From positions 1-64,000 of the forward strand of contig JAPOVY010000103.1 in assembly GCA_026707905.1 (NCBI GenBank): a stretch of DNA of 64,000 bases, in the 5' to 3' direction. Positions within the stretch are counted from its first letter, which is position 1. Each line of letters starts with the position of its first letter. Under the pieces are notes generated by a model, which searched no databases, was not told where the DNA came from, and saw only the letters and a program-made list of their open reading frames with translations. Below, in pieces: positions 9,249-17,114 of this stretch. Source of the DNA: Gammaproteobacteria bacterium. GTDB lineage: Bacteria; Pseudomonadota; Gammaproteobacteria; Pseudomonadales; Azotimanducaceae. The translations under genes and the position numbers were made by a program.

Positions 9249-10786
9249 TGCTAAATCGAAGAGAACTCCTAGCACTCGGCAGCATTGGTTCTGTTTGTAA
9301 CCTGTCAATACCGACTCGAGCAAATATGACCGATCCAACTTTCGAGAGCTTTCATAAGAATCTCTCGAGTAGACCTTGGCTGCGTCTCTACGAAGGCATT
9401 TCAGAAGAGGACACAGGCGTCAGGCAATGTGCACTCGAAGGTGATTGGCCGACTGACTTGGTCGGTGCCTTGTTCCGTAACGGACCTGGACGAATGGAAC
9501 GCGCGGGTAGACGTTATCAACACTGGTTCGATGGCGACGGTTTGATTCAAAAATGGTCGATTGACGCACGATCGAATGTGACGCACCACGCTAGGTTGGT
9601 GCAAACGACCAAGTACCTACGTGACGAATCGAAAGGCAAGTTGTCCCTCATAGGTTTTGGCACAACAGGTGATCACACGACCGACATTACTGGACCGGAC
9701 TCTTTGAATGTCGGAAACATCAACCTACTGCCACGAGAAGATGAATTGTGGGCGCTGTGGGAAGGCGGTTCCGCGTGGCGAATAGAGCCCGAATCACTGA
9801 AAACAAAGGGCATCGTCAACCTTTCAACCGAATCGTCCGGATTGCCCTTCTCCGCACACCCTCGCGTCGAACCGAACGGCACTGTCTGGAACTTCGGTTA
9901 CGTTAGTCACTTGGGGGCGCTGGTGATTTGGCAACTCGATCCGGGGGTTCGAGAACCCAAGATTTCGATTGTTCGTCGTTCACCCATGACGATACCTCAC
10001 GATTTTGTCGTGACTGATAAGCATCTTGTAATTCCACTACCGCCTCTTCACTACGAACCAAATCGCGCAATCGAGCAAAGCTTTATTGACATGCACGTCT
10101 GGCACGCGGATAGAAGCCTTGATTTGCTGGTCTTGGATAAGAACGACCCTGAGCGAAATTTCGTAGTGGAGCTACCAGCACAGTGGCTTTTCCATTATTC
10201 CAATGCTTGGGAAGACCAAAACGGCGTTATTCGATTCGAAGGTTTCCGCTACGACGATCCATCCTTAATGACGACCGCTTTTTCTACGGTAATGCGAGGC
10301 GAACTACCTCAATCAGTTTCGTTCTCTAAACTCGTGCAATTTCGAGTCGACACGAAAAAACACACAGCCACTGTAGAAGTCTTCGAAAACGGACTTGCCG
10401 CGTGCGAATTTCCTTCTATCGATCAGCGACGATCAACGTCACGGCACGAATGGCTGACTATGTTGGTCAATGACTCACGGTCAAATTCTGCCATCCAACT
10501 TGGCCTGCTGAACGGCGTCGCGCGTGTGAATACGACCACCGGCGAAGTGAGTAGATTCACCTATCCCGAGCAAGAGATACCGGAGGAGCACGTTTTCGTA
10601 CCCAAACCCAACAGTACCAATGAAACGGAAGGTTGGATCTTAGGTACGTCGCTCGACTACAACCGGGAAGAAACTCACTTAAACGTTTTTGAAATCCGCG
10701 ACACAACACCTGAACCAATCGCTCGTGCGACACTGCCGCGTCTGATGCCGCTTGGGTTACACGGGCAGTTCGTCACTGCAACCTAA
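9248..10786 (+). CDS. Carotenoid cleavage oxygenase (RPE65/CCD family) with Tat-like leader
   Basis: A 512-residue seven-blade propeller dioxygenase. The four Fe(II) ligands are all present: His204 (FSAHPRV), His251 (TIPHDF), His316 (FHYSNAWE) and His505 (LGLHGQF). GALFRNGPGRME and HWFDGDGLIQ are family hallmarks. Members cleave a carotenoid or apocarotenoid double bond with O2. The first 26 residues contain a twin-arginine motif (NRRELLALGS), a hydrophobic stretch and a TRA-N cleavage-like site, suggesting Tat export. That would be unusual, because most relatives are cytoplasmic. It overlaps the DUF2141 gene and abuts the kinase gene with no gap. Substrate unknown. Confidence 0.92.
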   Translation: MLNRRELLALGSIGSVCNLSIPTRANMTDPTFESFHKNLSSRPWLRLYEGISEEDTGVRQCALEGDWPTDLVGALFRNGPGRMERAGRRYQHWFDGDGLIQKWSIDARSNVTHHARLVQTTKYLRDESKGKLSLIGFGTTGDHTTDITGPDSLNVGNINLLPREDELWALWEGGSAWRIEPESLKTKGIVNLSTESSGLPFSAHPRVEPNGTVWNFGYVSHLGALVIWQLDPGVREPKISIVRRSPMTIPHDFVVTDKHLVIPLPPLHYEPNRAIEQSFIDMHVWHADRSLDLLVLDKNDPERNFVVELPAQWLFHYSNAWEDQNGVIRFEGFRYDDPSLMTTAFSTVMRGELPQSVSFSKLVQFRVDTKKHTATVEVFENGLAACEFPSIDQRRSTSRHEWLTMLVNDSRSNSAIQLGLLNGVARVNTTTGEVSRFTYPEQEIPEEHVFVPKPNSTNETEGWILGTSLDYNREETHLNVFEIRDTTPEPIARATLPRLMPLGLHGQFVTAT

Positions 10787-11824
10787 GTGTTCAAACGATT
10801 CTTTGCGTACGCTCGAGAACACGCGACTACGTGGATCGTCGCCGTTACGGTCGTGTTCTGCACACTTGTCGCGACGGTGTTAACGCTTCTAAACGGGGCT
10901 GTCTGGCTGAACTACACTGCGAGTTATTCGATCGGTCTCACTTGCATGTCGCTACAGCTTTGGGTGCATAAACGTCGACCTAAAACCTGGAATCGCGAAT
11001 GGGTTACGGTCATCACAGGCATCGTCAGCTTAGCGTTAGGGTTGTTGCTCGGCGGAGTTCTCGGTGCATTTGATCCTTTTTATTTCTATCGGACTAGCCC
11101 AATCGGCGTAGTGGGTGGTGGTATCGCATGCATCGTCGCAGGTTTTGTCATCCTCGTAATGGGGTACATCCGCGATCTTGAAGCAGAACGTGATGCCGTT
11201 CGTCAGCAGGAGCTCGTTATGGAGCGTGAACTGGCTACGGCTCAACTTCAAACGCTACAGGCACAAATCGAACCGCACTTTTTATTCAACACGCTGGCTA
11301 ACGTGCAAGCACTTATCGAGAACGAACCTTCCAAGGCTGTAAGTCTTCTCGACTCACTCACACAACTGTTCCGCGTTTCTCTCGACTATTCGCGTGCTCG
11401 CACAGGTTCGGTACTACAAGAAATCGAATTGGTTTCAAGCTACCTCGCAGTTCAGCAGGTTCGGATGGGAGAGCGATTATCGTACGAAATTGATATACAA
11501 GACGGACTTCATGACATCGAGCTCCCGCCATTCTTGGTACAACCACTCGTTGAAAACGCGATAAAGCACGGCGTAGAACCATCAGCAAAATCCGGTCGAG
11601 TCGAGGTGCGAGTACGACGATCTGAATCTTTCTTGCGCATCGTCGTCCTCAATACGTTCGAACCGGATCACGAGCAAGTTGATGGCAGCGGCGTCGGTAT
11701 CGATAACGTGAAGGAACGTTTGGATTCGGTGTATTCGGAATGTGCGCAGCTTCAGATCGACCATCCCGCTAGTGACCTATTTCGCGTCAAAATTGACATA
11801 AAGCTCGAACCAGAACAGGTGTGA
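10787..11824 (+). CDS. LytS/YehU-type sensor histidine kinase
   Basis: A 345-residue membrane kinase. Four hydrophobic segments occupy about residues 15-130 (for example VTVVFCTLVATVLTLL and VVGGGIACIVAGFVILVMG). A short coiled coil follows, then the His_kinase domain with LQAQIEPHFLFNTL, whose His is the phosphorylation site. The ATP-binding N-box is PLVENAIKHG and a GSGVGIDNV segment follows. There is no recognised extracellular sensor domain, so the membrane part itself probably senses the signal. It starts at GTG directly after the carotenoid oxygenase stop and overlaps its partner regulator by four bases (GTGA). The pairing is certain, the ligand is not. Confidence 0.92.
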   Translation: MFKRFFAYAREHATTWIVAVTVVFCTLVATVLTLLNGAVWLNYTASYSIGLTCMSLQLWVHKRRPKTWNREWVTVITGIVSLALGLLLGGVLGAFDPFYFYRTSPIGVVGGGIACIVAGFVILVMGYIRDLEAERDAVRQQELVMERELATAQLQTLQAQIEPHFLFNTLANVQALIENEPSKAVSLLDSLTQLFRVSLDYSRARTGSVLQEIELVSSYLAVQQVRMGERLSYEIDIQDGLHDIELPPFLVQPLVENAIKHGVEPSAKSGRVEVRVRRSESFLRIVVLNTFEPDHEQVDGSGVGIDNVKERLDSVYSECAQLQIDHPASDLFRVKIDIKLEPEQV

Positions 11825-12573
11825 ACCCGACCGTTCTTATTGCTGACGATGAACCGCTGCTACGTGACCAGCTCGAACGCCTAATACGTCGTGTATGGCC
11901 GGAGGCAAGTGTAGTTGCTTCGGCTGCAAATGGCGAGGAAGCACGTCTCGCACTACAAGAGAAGCGACCGGACGTTGCGTTTCTCGATATACGCATGCCG
12001 TCGCCAGACGGCTTAGAGCTCGCTGAGGAATTCAGCGACGATCCAATGCTAATCGTCTTTGTGACCGCGTACGATCAATACGCAGTGTCTGCATTCGAGA
12101 GAAACGCGTGCGACTATCTACTTAAACCAATTACCGAAGACCGATTTCAAGGAACCGTGGATCGGCTTAAGGAACGACTTCATTCATCCAATACGTCGAA
12201 TGCAGTAGCGTCAATTCGACGTGAGATCGCGGACCTAAAGCAACGACGCCAACTTGAACGAATTCCAGTTCGTCATCGTGGGGCAACCAGATTGATTTCG
12301 GTAAACGACATTCGATACTTCAAAGCGGACGCGAAATACACGCTCGCATTTGACGCTTCGAACGAGTACGTACTTTCCACACCTTTGCGAGAGCTCGAAG
12401 AGCAGTTGGATCAGGATGTTTTCTGGCGAATACACCGCAACTGCATCGTTAATGTGGACTTCATTGAGAGCGTTGTGCGTACGAGCAACGATACCATGGT
12501 TGTACGAGTGTCGAATCGAAACGAAGAATTGCGAGTGAGTCGAATCCATCGCTACAGATTTCGCGAGTTTTAA
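11821..12573 (+). CDS. LytTR-family response regulator
   Basis: A 250-residue regulator. The receiver domain spans about residues 1-120, with acidic DDE at 9-11, phospho-acceptor Asp56 (FLDIRMP) and Lys in YLLKPI. The LytTR DNA-binding domain spans about 150-250 (IPVRHRGATRLISVNDIRYF, VFWRIHRNCIVNVDFIE). The GTG start overlaps the kinase stop. LytTR proteins bind direct repeats in promoters, and a likely target is its own operon. A small stem-loop-like region follows the stop at about 12598-12635 and may end the transcript. Confidence 0.93.
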   Translation: MNPTVLIADDEPLLRDQLERLIRRVWPEASVVASAANGEEARLALQEKRPDVAFLDIRMPSPDGLELAEEFSDDPMLIVFVTAYDQYAVSAFERNACDYLLKPITEDRFQGTVDRLKERLHSSNTSNAVASIRREIADLKQRRQLERIPVRHRGATRLISVNDIRYFKADAKYTLAFDASNEYVLSTPLRELEEQLDQDVFWRIHRNCIVNVDFIESVVRTSNDTMVVRVSNRNEELRVSRIHRYRFREF

Positions 12574-12770
12574 AGCGTCCTACTATACGACAAAGGTGTT
12601 GTCGCGCGTGTCCGAGCGCGTAGCTCGAACAACCTAAGCGTTGGAAGCTGATAGCACTGAATACTCGTAGACGAAATGACCGCACATTCGACACTCCGTT
12701 GGGTCATTCATTGAAAGTGTCCTAAGTCATATAGAATCGATTTGACTCTTACTCCCTCCGTACCATCAAT

Positions 12771-13337
12771 ATGAGAAAATCGAAAGGTCTTCGATGTCTC
12801 CGTATTACTCGATTCGCCCTGATCATCGCGATTCTTATGGTGAATGCTTGTGCGTATAACGTCAGTACCGTCGGCAACGTAGTTGCTCAACATCCAGATG
12901 TCGGTGGAGCCAATAGCGAAACGAACAAAGAGGAAGAAATGACAAATTCAGTTACACCGTATTTAATGTTCCAGGGTCATAACGCTCAAGAAGCTATTGA
13001 CTTTTACATTAACGTTATTCCCGATAGCCGTATCCAAGACGTTCAACATTACGGAGATTCCAATCCAGACCACGCGGACTTGATCATGCTCGCTACCGTG
13101 ACCATTGGCGGTCAGGATGTTAAGTTCAGTGATAGCCCGATTAAGCATGCTTTCGATTTCACGCCATCATTCTCGTTTCTTCTTGAATGCGAGTCCGAAG
13201 AAGAATTGAAGTCGTTGGCATCACAACTTGAGAAAGACGGGCGAGTACTCATGCCGATAGACTCTTACGGTTTCAGCAAGACGTTCACGTGGGTCGAAGA
13301 TCGATATGGTGTATCGTGGCAGTTGGTTTATTGGTAG
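12771..13337 (+). CDS. VOC superfamily protein (PhnB / 3-demethylubiquinone methyltransferase-like), start uncertain
   Basis: The long form is 188 residues. Its first 28 look like a lipoprotein-type leader (FALIIAILMVNACAYN). The folded domain begins at MTNSVTPYLMFQGHNAQEAI and ends VEDRYGVSWQLVYW, as in PhnB-like VOC proteins of about 130-150 residues. An internal ATG at 12939 has a strong AGAGGAAG ribosome site four bases upstream and would give a 132-residue cytoplasmic protein of normal family length. The leader may be real, or it may be a chance extension. No partner gene points to a substrate. It is followed by a 7-bp perfect stem-loop. Confidence 0.75.
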   Translation: MRKSKGLRCLRITRFALIIAILMVNACAYNVSTVGNVVAQHPDVGGANSETNKEEEMTNSVTPYLMFQGHNAQEAIDFYINVIPDSRIQDVQHYGDSNPDHADLIMLATVTIGGQDVKFSDSPIKHAFDFTPSFSFLLECESEEELKSLASQLEKDGRVLMPIDSYGFSKTFTWVEDRYGVSWQLVYW

Positions 13338-13358
13338 CGTGCTAAATTCTCCGACCGA

Positions 13359-13384
13359 GAAAGTGTTCAAGAAATAGCACTTTC
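13359..13384. terminator. Inverted repeat, possible terminator or pause site
   Basis: GAAAGTG at 13359-13365 and CACTTTC at 13378-13384 are perfectly complementary over 7 bp with a 12-base loop, 22 bases after the VOC stop codon. There is no clear T-run on the plus strand, so an intrinsic terminator is only a possibility. Confidence 0.35.
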
Positions 13385-13435
13385 CCACGCGCTTTCATCG
13401 ATTCAGTGGCGTAGATTCGCTCCGCATCCGACGTA

Positions 13436-13663
13436 ATGACTGAAGCAGAAGCAGCACCGGTAGGACCGAACCAAAGAGTTTCAGTTCCGATCGCGTCCGG
13501 GTTGGGGCTACAGCTCGTCGCACTCATGCTCCCAGGCGTGGTACTGATCCCTACCATCGTTTTTCGAGGTGCAGGTCAAGCAGAAGATATTTTGCTGTGG
13601 GGCGTTTTCGCTGGGGTCGTCGTCTGTGGCGCCGCGACGATGCTGCAAGCTGTGCGATTCGGT
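13436..13663 (+). pseudogene. Uracil/xanthine (NCS2) permease, N-terminal fragment
   Basis: ATG at 13436 opens 76 residues that match the start of an NCS2 permease. After a short cytoplasmic lead come LQLVALMLPGVVLIPTIVF (first helix) and WGVFAGVVVCGAATMLQAV (second helix), then RFG, where relatives continue with a conserved glycine-rich stretch. Right after codon 76 the similarity ends. The frame runs on to 13918 only by chance, through the antisense of a foreign minus-strand gene. The C-terminal 408 residues of the same family occur at 28751-29977, so about 100 codons of the middle are missing and roughly 15 kb separates the halves. NCS2 carriers are H+ or Na+ symporters for nucleobases, and this one cannot be functional. 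Confidence 0.85.
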
Positions 13664-13930
13664 ATCGACCTGGTGGCGTGTGAAACCAGGCACGTACTTA
13701 GCCGCTTCGTTAGGCGTCATGCCAGCCACGTGGTACAGAGCGCCCATGACCACGAACTGCCAGGAGAGCTCGCGCAGGCGTCCCTTACGGGTCAATTCGA
13801 GCCGCTTAGCTGCGTCGCGGTACTCGGGAACGTCGACGGTGCGGTGATACACGATCTCAGGACGGTGTGGAAGCACGTAATTCTCGAGATCGTGCGGGAG
13901 GTGCCACTCGCAGCGTGATGGTTTACTCAT
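13664..13930 (-). pseudogene. Truncated unknown gene at the left island junction
   Basis: A minus-strand ORF begins at ATG 13928-13930, with GAGGAA about 11 bases upstream. It reads about 88 foreign-looking residues, including LRELSWQFVVMGALYHVAGM and TPNEAAKYVPGFTRHQV, the latter resembling the start of a helix-turn-helix. It then runs into the antisense of the NCS2 fragment, where its apparent last 50 residues are meaningless. It therefore appears to be cut at the junction. I do not recognise a family. Its GC content is above that of neighbouring island genes. Confidence 0.5.
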
Positions 13931-14100
13931 TGTGCTACTGTTTCCTCGGAAGGAGCAAGTGATTCAGCATTTACGTATTCACAGTTCGGATTCTGCTGTG
14001 CGTATTGCATCAATTATGTAATCACGGGTCGTCCGTATGCTTTGTCGTATTGATGCAGGCAATGTGCCCAATGAAGGAACGTAACAAAGAAGGAATCGTA

Positions 14101-14649
14101 ATGATCAAGAAGCATCTTGTGATCCTGACCGCAACCCTCCTGCTTGCTAGTTGCGGTGCATTGAGTCAGTCGTTTTACGACTCGACTAGATACGTTTACG
14201 ATGAGGTTACACAAAGAGAATCCGTGCGATTGGGAAGCTATCTCTGCGAGCGCAACTTTTATGGAGGTTGTTATGCTCGAAGCTACATGCTCGACAAGAA
14301 TGCAACGAGTGTATCAATTCGCGTTCGGTACTCAGCTGAGGATTGGCTCTTTCTGCGAATCGCGATGGCGGAGGGCAAAAGGCTTTCCATGACCGATCCA
14401 ATTAGGAACGTGAATAGCGGGGGGACCTCAGTGAGAATCGAAGAACGGTTTAGCGTTCGAGTTCCGCTCGATACGTTCGCTGAATGGTCATGTCGTCATT
14501 CTCGTGTTGTGCTGCGTTTGAGCGGAGATCGCTACATTGACCTTCCGTTAGCGATTGCGCCAATCAGCCAGTTTCTAGCTAAGGCAGAAGATTTGTTCCA
14601 ACTGGGAATCGAAGATAGAGCATGTTTATCGAGGGAGTCAAACGTATGA
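14101..14649 (+). CDS. Island lipoprotein A (paralogue of the one at 15911)
   Basis: The best start is ATG 14101, with AAGGA about 8 bases upstream, giving 182 residues. The N terminus is a classic lipoprotein signal (MIKKHLVILTATLLLASC, lipobox LLASC). The body has RYVYDEVTQ, an RFSVRVPLDTFAEWSCR segment, and a C-terminal half (DLPLAIAPISQFLAKAED) shared nearly residue for residue with the protein at 15911-16486. Its stop overlaps the metalloprotease start by four bases (ATGA at 14646), so the two products are translationally coupled and probably act together at the envelope. No known family is recognised. Confidence 0.8.
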   Translation: MIKKHLVILTATLLLASCGALSQSFYDSTRYVYDEVTQRESVRLGSYLCERNFYGGCYARSYMLDKNATSVSIRVRYSAEDWLFLRIAMAEGKRLSMTDPIRNVNSGGTSVRIEERFSVRVPLDTFAEWSCRHSRVVLRLSGDRYIDLPLAIAPISQFLAKAEDLFQLGIEDRACLSRESNV

Positions 14650-15551
14650 CCGGGAAGCAAATCGCTGGATACGTCGACTTGGTGATCGTTAGAGGTTTAG
14701 GTCTAATCCTTTTCGTCACGATGTTGCCGTTCTCAGCGATAGCCGAGGTGATCGAATCCGGGGACTTTTTCGAGTTGACCGATATCACATGTGACTATCC
14801 TAACTCTGACGACCGATACGAAGGACTGGGGTATGTCGAACTACAGGGATTCCGTGTGTACATCGACTACTGTTCGAACTCACAGCAAAACGAGGATACG
14901 ATTTTCAACATATCGCGAGCTTTGTTGCTTATTGATAAGTAATTGAAGGTAGCTGGCGCTGTTCTTCCTGAATTCGCGATGGGGAAATTGCGAAGCGGGG
15001 TAGATGTCGTTTTGTTAGATTACTGCAACGCACGCGGACGTCCCCCAGGTCCGTCGCACGCGATCTACACCGCTAGCGGCAAACAACCGCGCATCGTGAT
15101 GTACTGCTTCGAATATTGGTCTGAAATTTGGCGGAACAATTTCTTGACCAAAGCGCCCCCTCGATCTGGGGGCATCAGCTTGACGATTACCAGCGAGAAT
15201 TCGCAGCGAGCGACCATGTTGCACGAGCTAGCGCACGCGTGGCACGATCTGTTCGTACCTGACGGGTTTAGCAATCAATATGTCACATCGGCTTGGAAAA
15301 TCGCGAAACAATGTGAATATCAACACGATAACCACTATTGGCGTAGGAACGCAATCGAGTACTTCGCTGAAATGACGGTGGCGTATTTCTTTCAACTGAA
15401 CGAAGAACCGTATTTACGTTTTTACATGGACAGCACCACGCAAAGACTCATTAGGGGATTGTGGCGCGAGGATTTAGATGATCGAGCGACATGGCCCGTT
15501 TCCGGGGGTTGTTCACGTTCGACGCGATTAATCAAGGAAACTGGTCAATGA
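14646..15551 (+). pseudogene. Secreted HExxH metalloprotease-like protein A, interrupted by an in-frame stop
   Basis: Starting at ATG 14646, the frame reads a signal-like hydrophobic segment (GLGLILFVTMLPFSAIAEV). It reaches TAA at 14940-14942, then continues in the same frame through LKVAGAVLPEFAMG to TGA at 15549-15551. The second part holds the zinc site MLHELAHAWHD and a downstream EYFAEM motif that could give the third ligand. The protein at 17115 has the same layout without a stop: its HYDGIRNEDPW, then RIARGLAVLPELVLRLV, aligns across the stop. The total of about 301 codons matches the 308 of the paralogue. It is probably a recent nonsense mutation. The TTG after the stop could restart a fragment without the signal peptide. 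Confidence 0.75.
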
Positions 15552-15889
15552 GGAAACTACGCACGTTTTCGGTGATCCTATTCACAATCTCGCTTTCTGG
15601 CTGTGCCGCATCACCCTCGTCTATACCGCCTGCGTTCGTGCCGAAATCACAATATGCTAAAGTCGACTGTAACGAACTACGAACCGAGATGCGGGCTGAA
15701 CAAGAACGTCTGTATGCTCTTTCGAAAGAGCAGTCTAGAGCTCGTAAACGTGATATCGCAGCGAATATCTTGTTAGTTCCGGACACCGCCGAGACAAATC
15801 ATGCGCTTTGGAACGATATTGCGTTGTCTAAAGGCAAGATCGCCGCGATGGACGTCGAATTGACTGTTCGCTGTACTGACAGTTCGTAA
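15548..15889 (+). CDS. Small lipoprotein, unknown
   Basis: The best start is ATG 15548, which overlaps the preceding stop (ATGA), giving 113 residues. The signal MRKLRTFSVILFTISLSGC ends in an LSGC lipobox. The mature part is hydrophilic and mostly helical (ELRTEMRAEQERLYALSKEQSRARKR), resembling small coiled-coil envelope lipoproteins. It ends with two further cysteines in the last 40 residues at most. It is embedded in the run of coupled plus-strand genes between the two lipoprotein/metalloprotease units. No family recognised. Confidence 0.7.
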   Translation: MRKLRTFSVILFTISLSGCAASPSSIPPAFVPKSQYAKVDCNELRTEMRAEQERLYALSKEQSRARKRDIAANILLVPDTAETNHALWNDIALSKGKIAAMDVELTVRCTDSS

Positions 15890-15910
15890 ATAGGTGTCGT
15901 AGTAAGCACC

Positions 15911-16486
15911 GTGAAGCACTTAACGCTTTTAGCGACGACTATCTTATTAGCAAGTTGCGCCAGCGTTTACGACGAAACGCGCGTTTTTTATGACGAGGTG
16001 CAACAGAAAACAATCGTGACTCTATCTCATCCACGATTGTGCGAGCAGGTAAATTGGATCCCGCTTCTTGTAGAGGGTCCTGTTGGCGATTGTCCCGTAA
16101 ACTCCTATTCGTTAGTCGAGGCGAGCGACACTATTACTCTTGATGTGATGGTGTATAGCTATGGCGGGTTCGATCCGAAAAACATCATGGTCGAGGGCAA
16201 AATCGTGGAAATCGTAAGGCAACCTGTCCGTGTTGGTGTATCGTTTGGAAATCGCATAAGTTTTAATGCAGACACTTACGAGCGATTTAGCGTTTCGCTT
16301 CCACTCAATGACTTCGTCAAGTGGTCGTGTCGAGATCGGCGCGTCCTGCTTCGCGTTTCGGGTAAGTACGACCTCGATGTGCCGCTTGCCATCGAGCCAA
16401 TTCGGCAATTTCTAGCGAAGGCAGAAGATATGCTTCAATTGAGGATTGAAGCAAAAGCTTGCTTATCGCGGGAAACGAACGCATGA
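15911..16486 (+). CDS. Island lipoprotein A' (paralogue of the one at 14101)
   Basis: 191 residues from a GTG start. The lipoprotein signal is MKHLTLLATTILLASC. It shares with lipoprotein A the DETRVFYDEVQQ segment after the lipobox, RFSVSLPLNDFVKWSCR in the middle and PLAIEPIRQFLAKAED near the C terminus. It has an extra ~15-residue insertion in the centre. Its stop overlaps the next ORF by four bases. The pair of lipoproteins indicates a duplicated cassette, each copy followed after a few genes by a related HExxH protein. The function is unknown. Confidence 0.78.
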   Translation: MKHLTLLATTILLASCASVYDETRVFYDEVQQKTIVTLSHPRLCEQVNWIPLLVEGPVGDCPVNSYSLVEASDTITLDVMVYSYGGFDPKNIMVEGKIVEIVRQPVRVGVSFGNRISFNADTYERFSVSLPLNDFVKWSCRDRRVLLRVSGKYDLDVPLAIEPIRQFLAKAEDMLQLRIEAKACLSRETNA

Positions 16487-16668
16487 CACATTCGAGGAAC
16501 CGGCGCTTCAGCGCCTCACCAGCGATCCTGGTCAAGGACAAGGACGGCAATATCAAGTTCGGAACCCCCGCCGACTTCGTGCGAGCGGAGCGCCGGCGCG
16601 AGGGCATGGCGGCGCTACAGCGAGGCGACCGCGAAACCTATGAGCGGCTTGTATGGGGTAAGAAATGA
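16483..16668 (+). CDS. Small basic protein, GC-rich, unknown
   Basis: 61 residues from ATG 16483, coupled by ATGA overlaps to both neighbours (16483-16486 and 16665-16668). It is strongly charged, with DKDGNIKFGTPADFVRAERR in the middle and RGDRETYERLVWG at the end. The codons are visibly richer in G and C than any adjacent island gene, suggesting a different source. The overlaps at both ends show it is nonetheless fitted into the operon. I do not recognise the family. The FVRAERRREGMAALQRGD stretch looks helical. Confidence 0.6.
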   Translation: MTHSRNRRFSASPAILVKDKDGNIKFGTPADFVRAERRREGMAALQRGDRETYERLVWGKK

Positions 16669-17057
16669 GTCGACTGAAGTCAAATCGAAACGTTCGCGGC
16701 TTTATCGCTGGGTTACTGGTCGGTGCGACATTGACCACCATCGCGACTCCTGACGTCGACGCTGACGCAATGCTTGGTGGAGTCGAGCACGTCCTCGAAA
16801 TCGCGTTTTCGCGAGGCATGCAAACCGGGCTCTTTGTAGCATCGGTTGATTCACTTGAAAAAGCAAAGCACTACTGCGAGGCGATATCTCAAATGACCAC
16901 CACCAAAGACGAGGAAATCATGCGCTTACTTGCCACGACGGACTACGGTATGGTGTCGGCACTCGCGACGCTAATGCACGAATTGACTGTGGAAGGTGCG
17001 GGTCGATTGTTAGCGTCGCAAAATCTCAGTTGTGATTTTGGCTGGCAAGAACCTTAG
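16665..17057 (+). CDS. Exported or membrane-anchored protein, unknown
   Basis: 130 residues from ATG 16665. A basic start (MSRLKSNRNVRG) and hydrophobic segment at residues 12-27 (GFIAGLLVGATLTTIA) make a signal peptide or single anchor. The rest is a soluble, mostly helical domain with two cysteines (HYCEAIS and LSCDFGW) that could form a disulfide outside the cytoplasm. It overlaps the previous gene by four bases and lies 57 bases before metalloprotease B. No family recognised. Confidence 0.65.
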   Translation: MSRLKSNRNVRGFIAGLLVGATLTTIATPDVDADAMLGGVEHVLEIAFSRGMQTGLFVASVDSLEKAKHYCEAISQMTTTKDEEIMRLLATTDYGMVSALATLMHELTVEGAGRLLASQNLSCDFGWQEP

Positions 17058-17114
17058 TGTGAGCAAGATCTAAGGTCAGCTCGTGATTTTGGTGACGATA
17101 CCGGATTTTATTGC

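Noticed and set aside
13436..13918. 160-residue plus-strand protein
   Set aside because: Only its first 76 residues are permease. The rest is the antisense of a foreign gene on the minus strand, so it is listed as a fragment.
14940..14942. Programmed readthrough or recoding of the TAA
   Set aside because: No recoding signal is visible, TAA is the least read-through stop, and the paralogue lacks it. A nonsense mutation is simpler.
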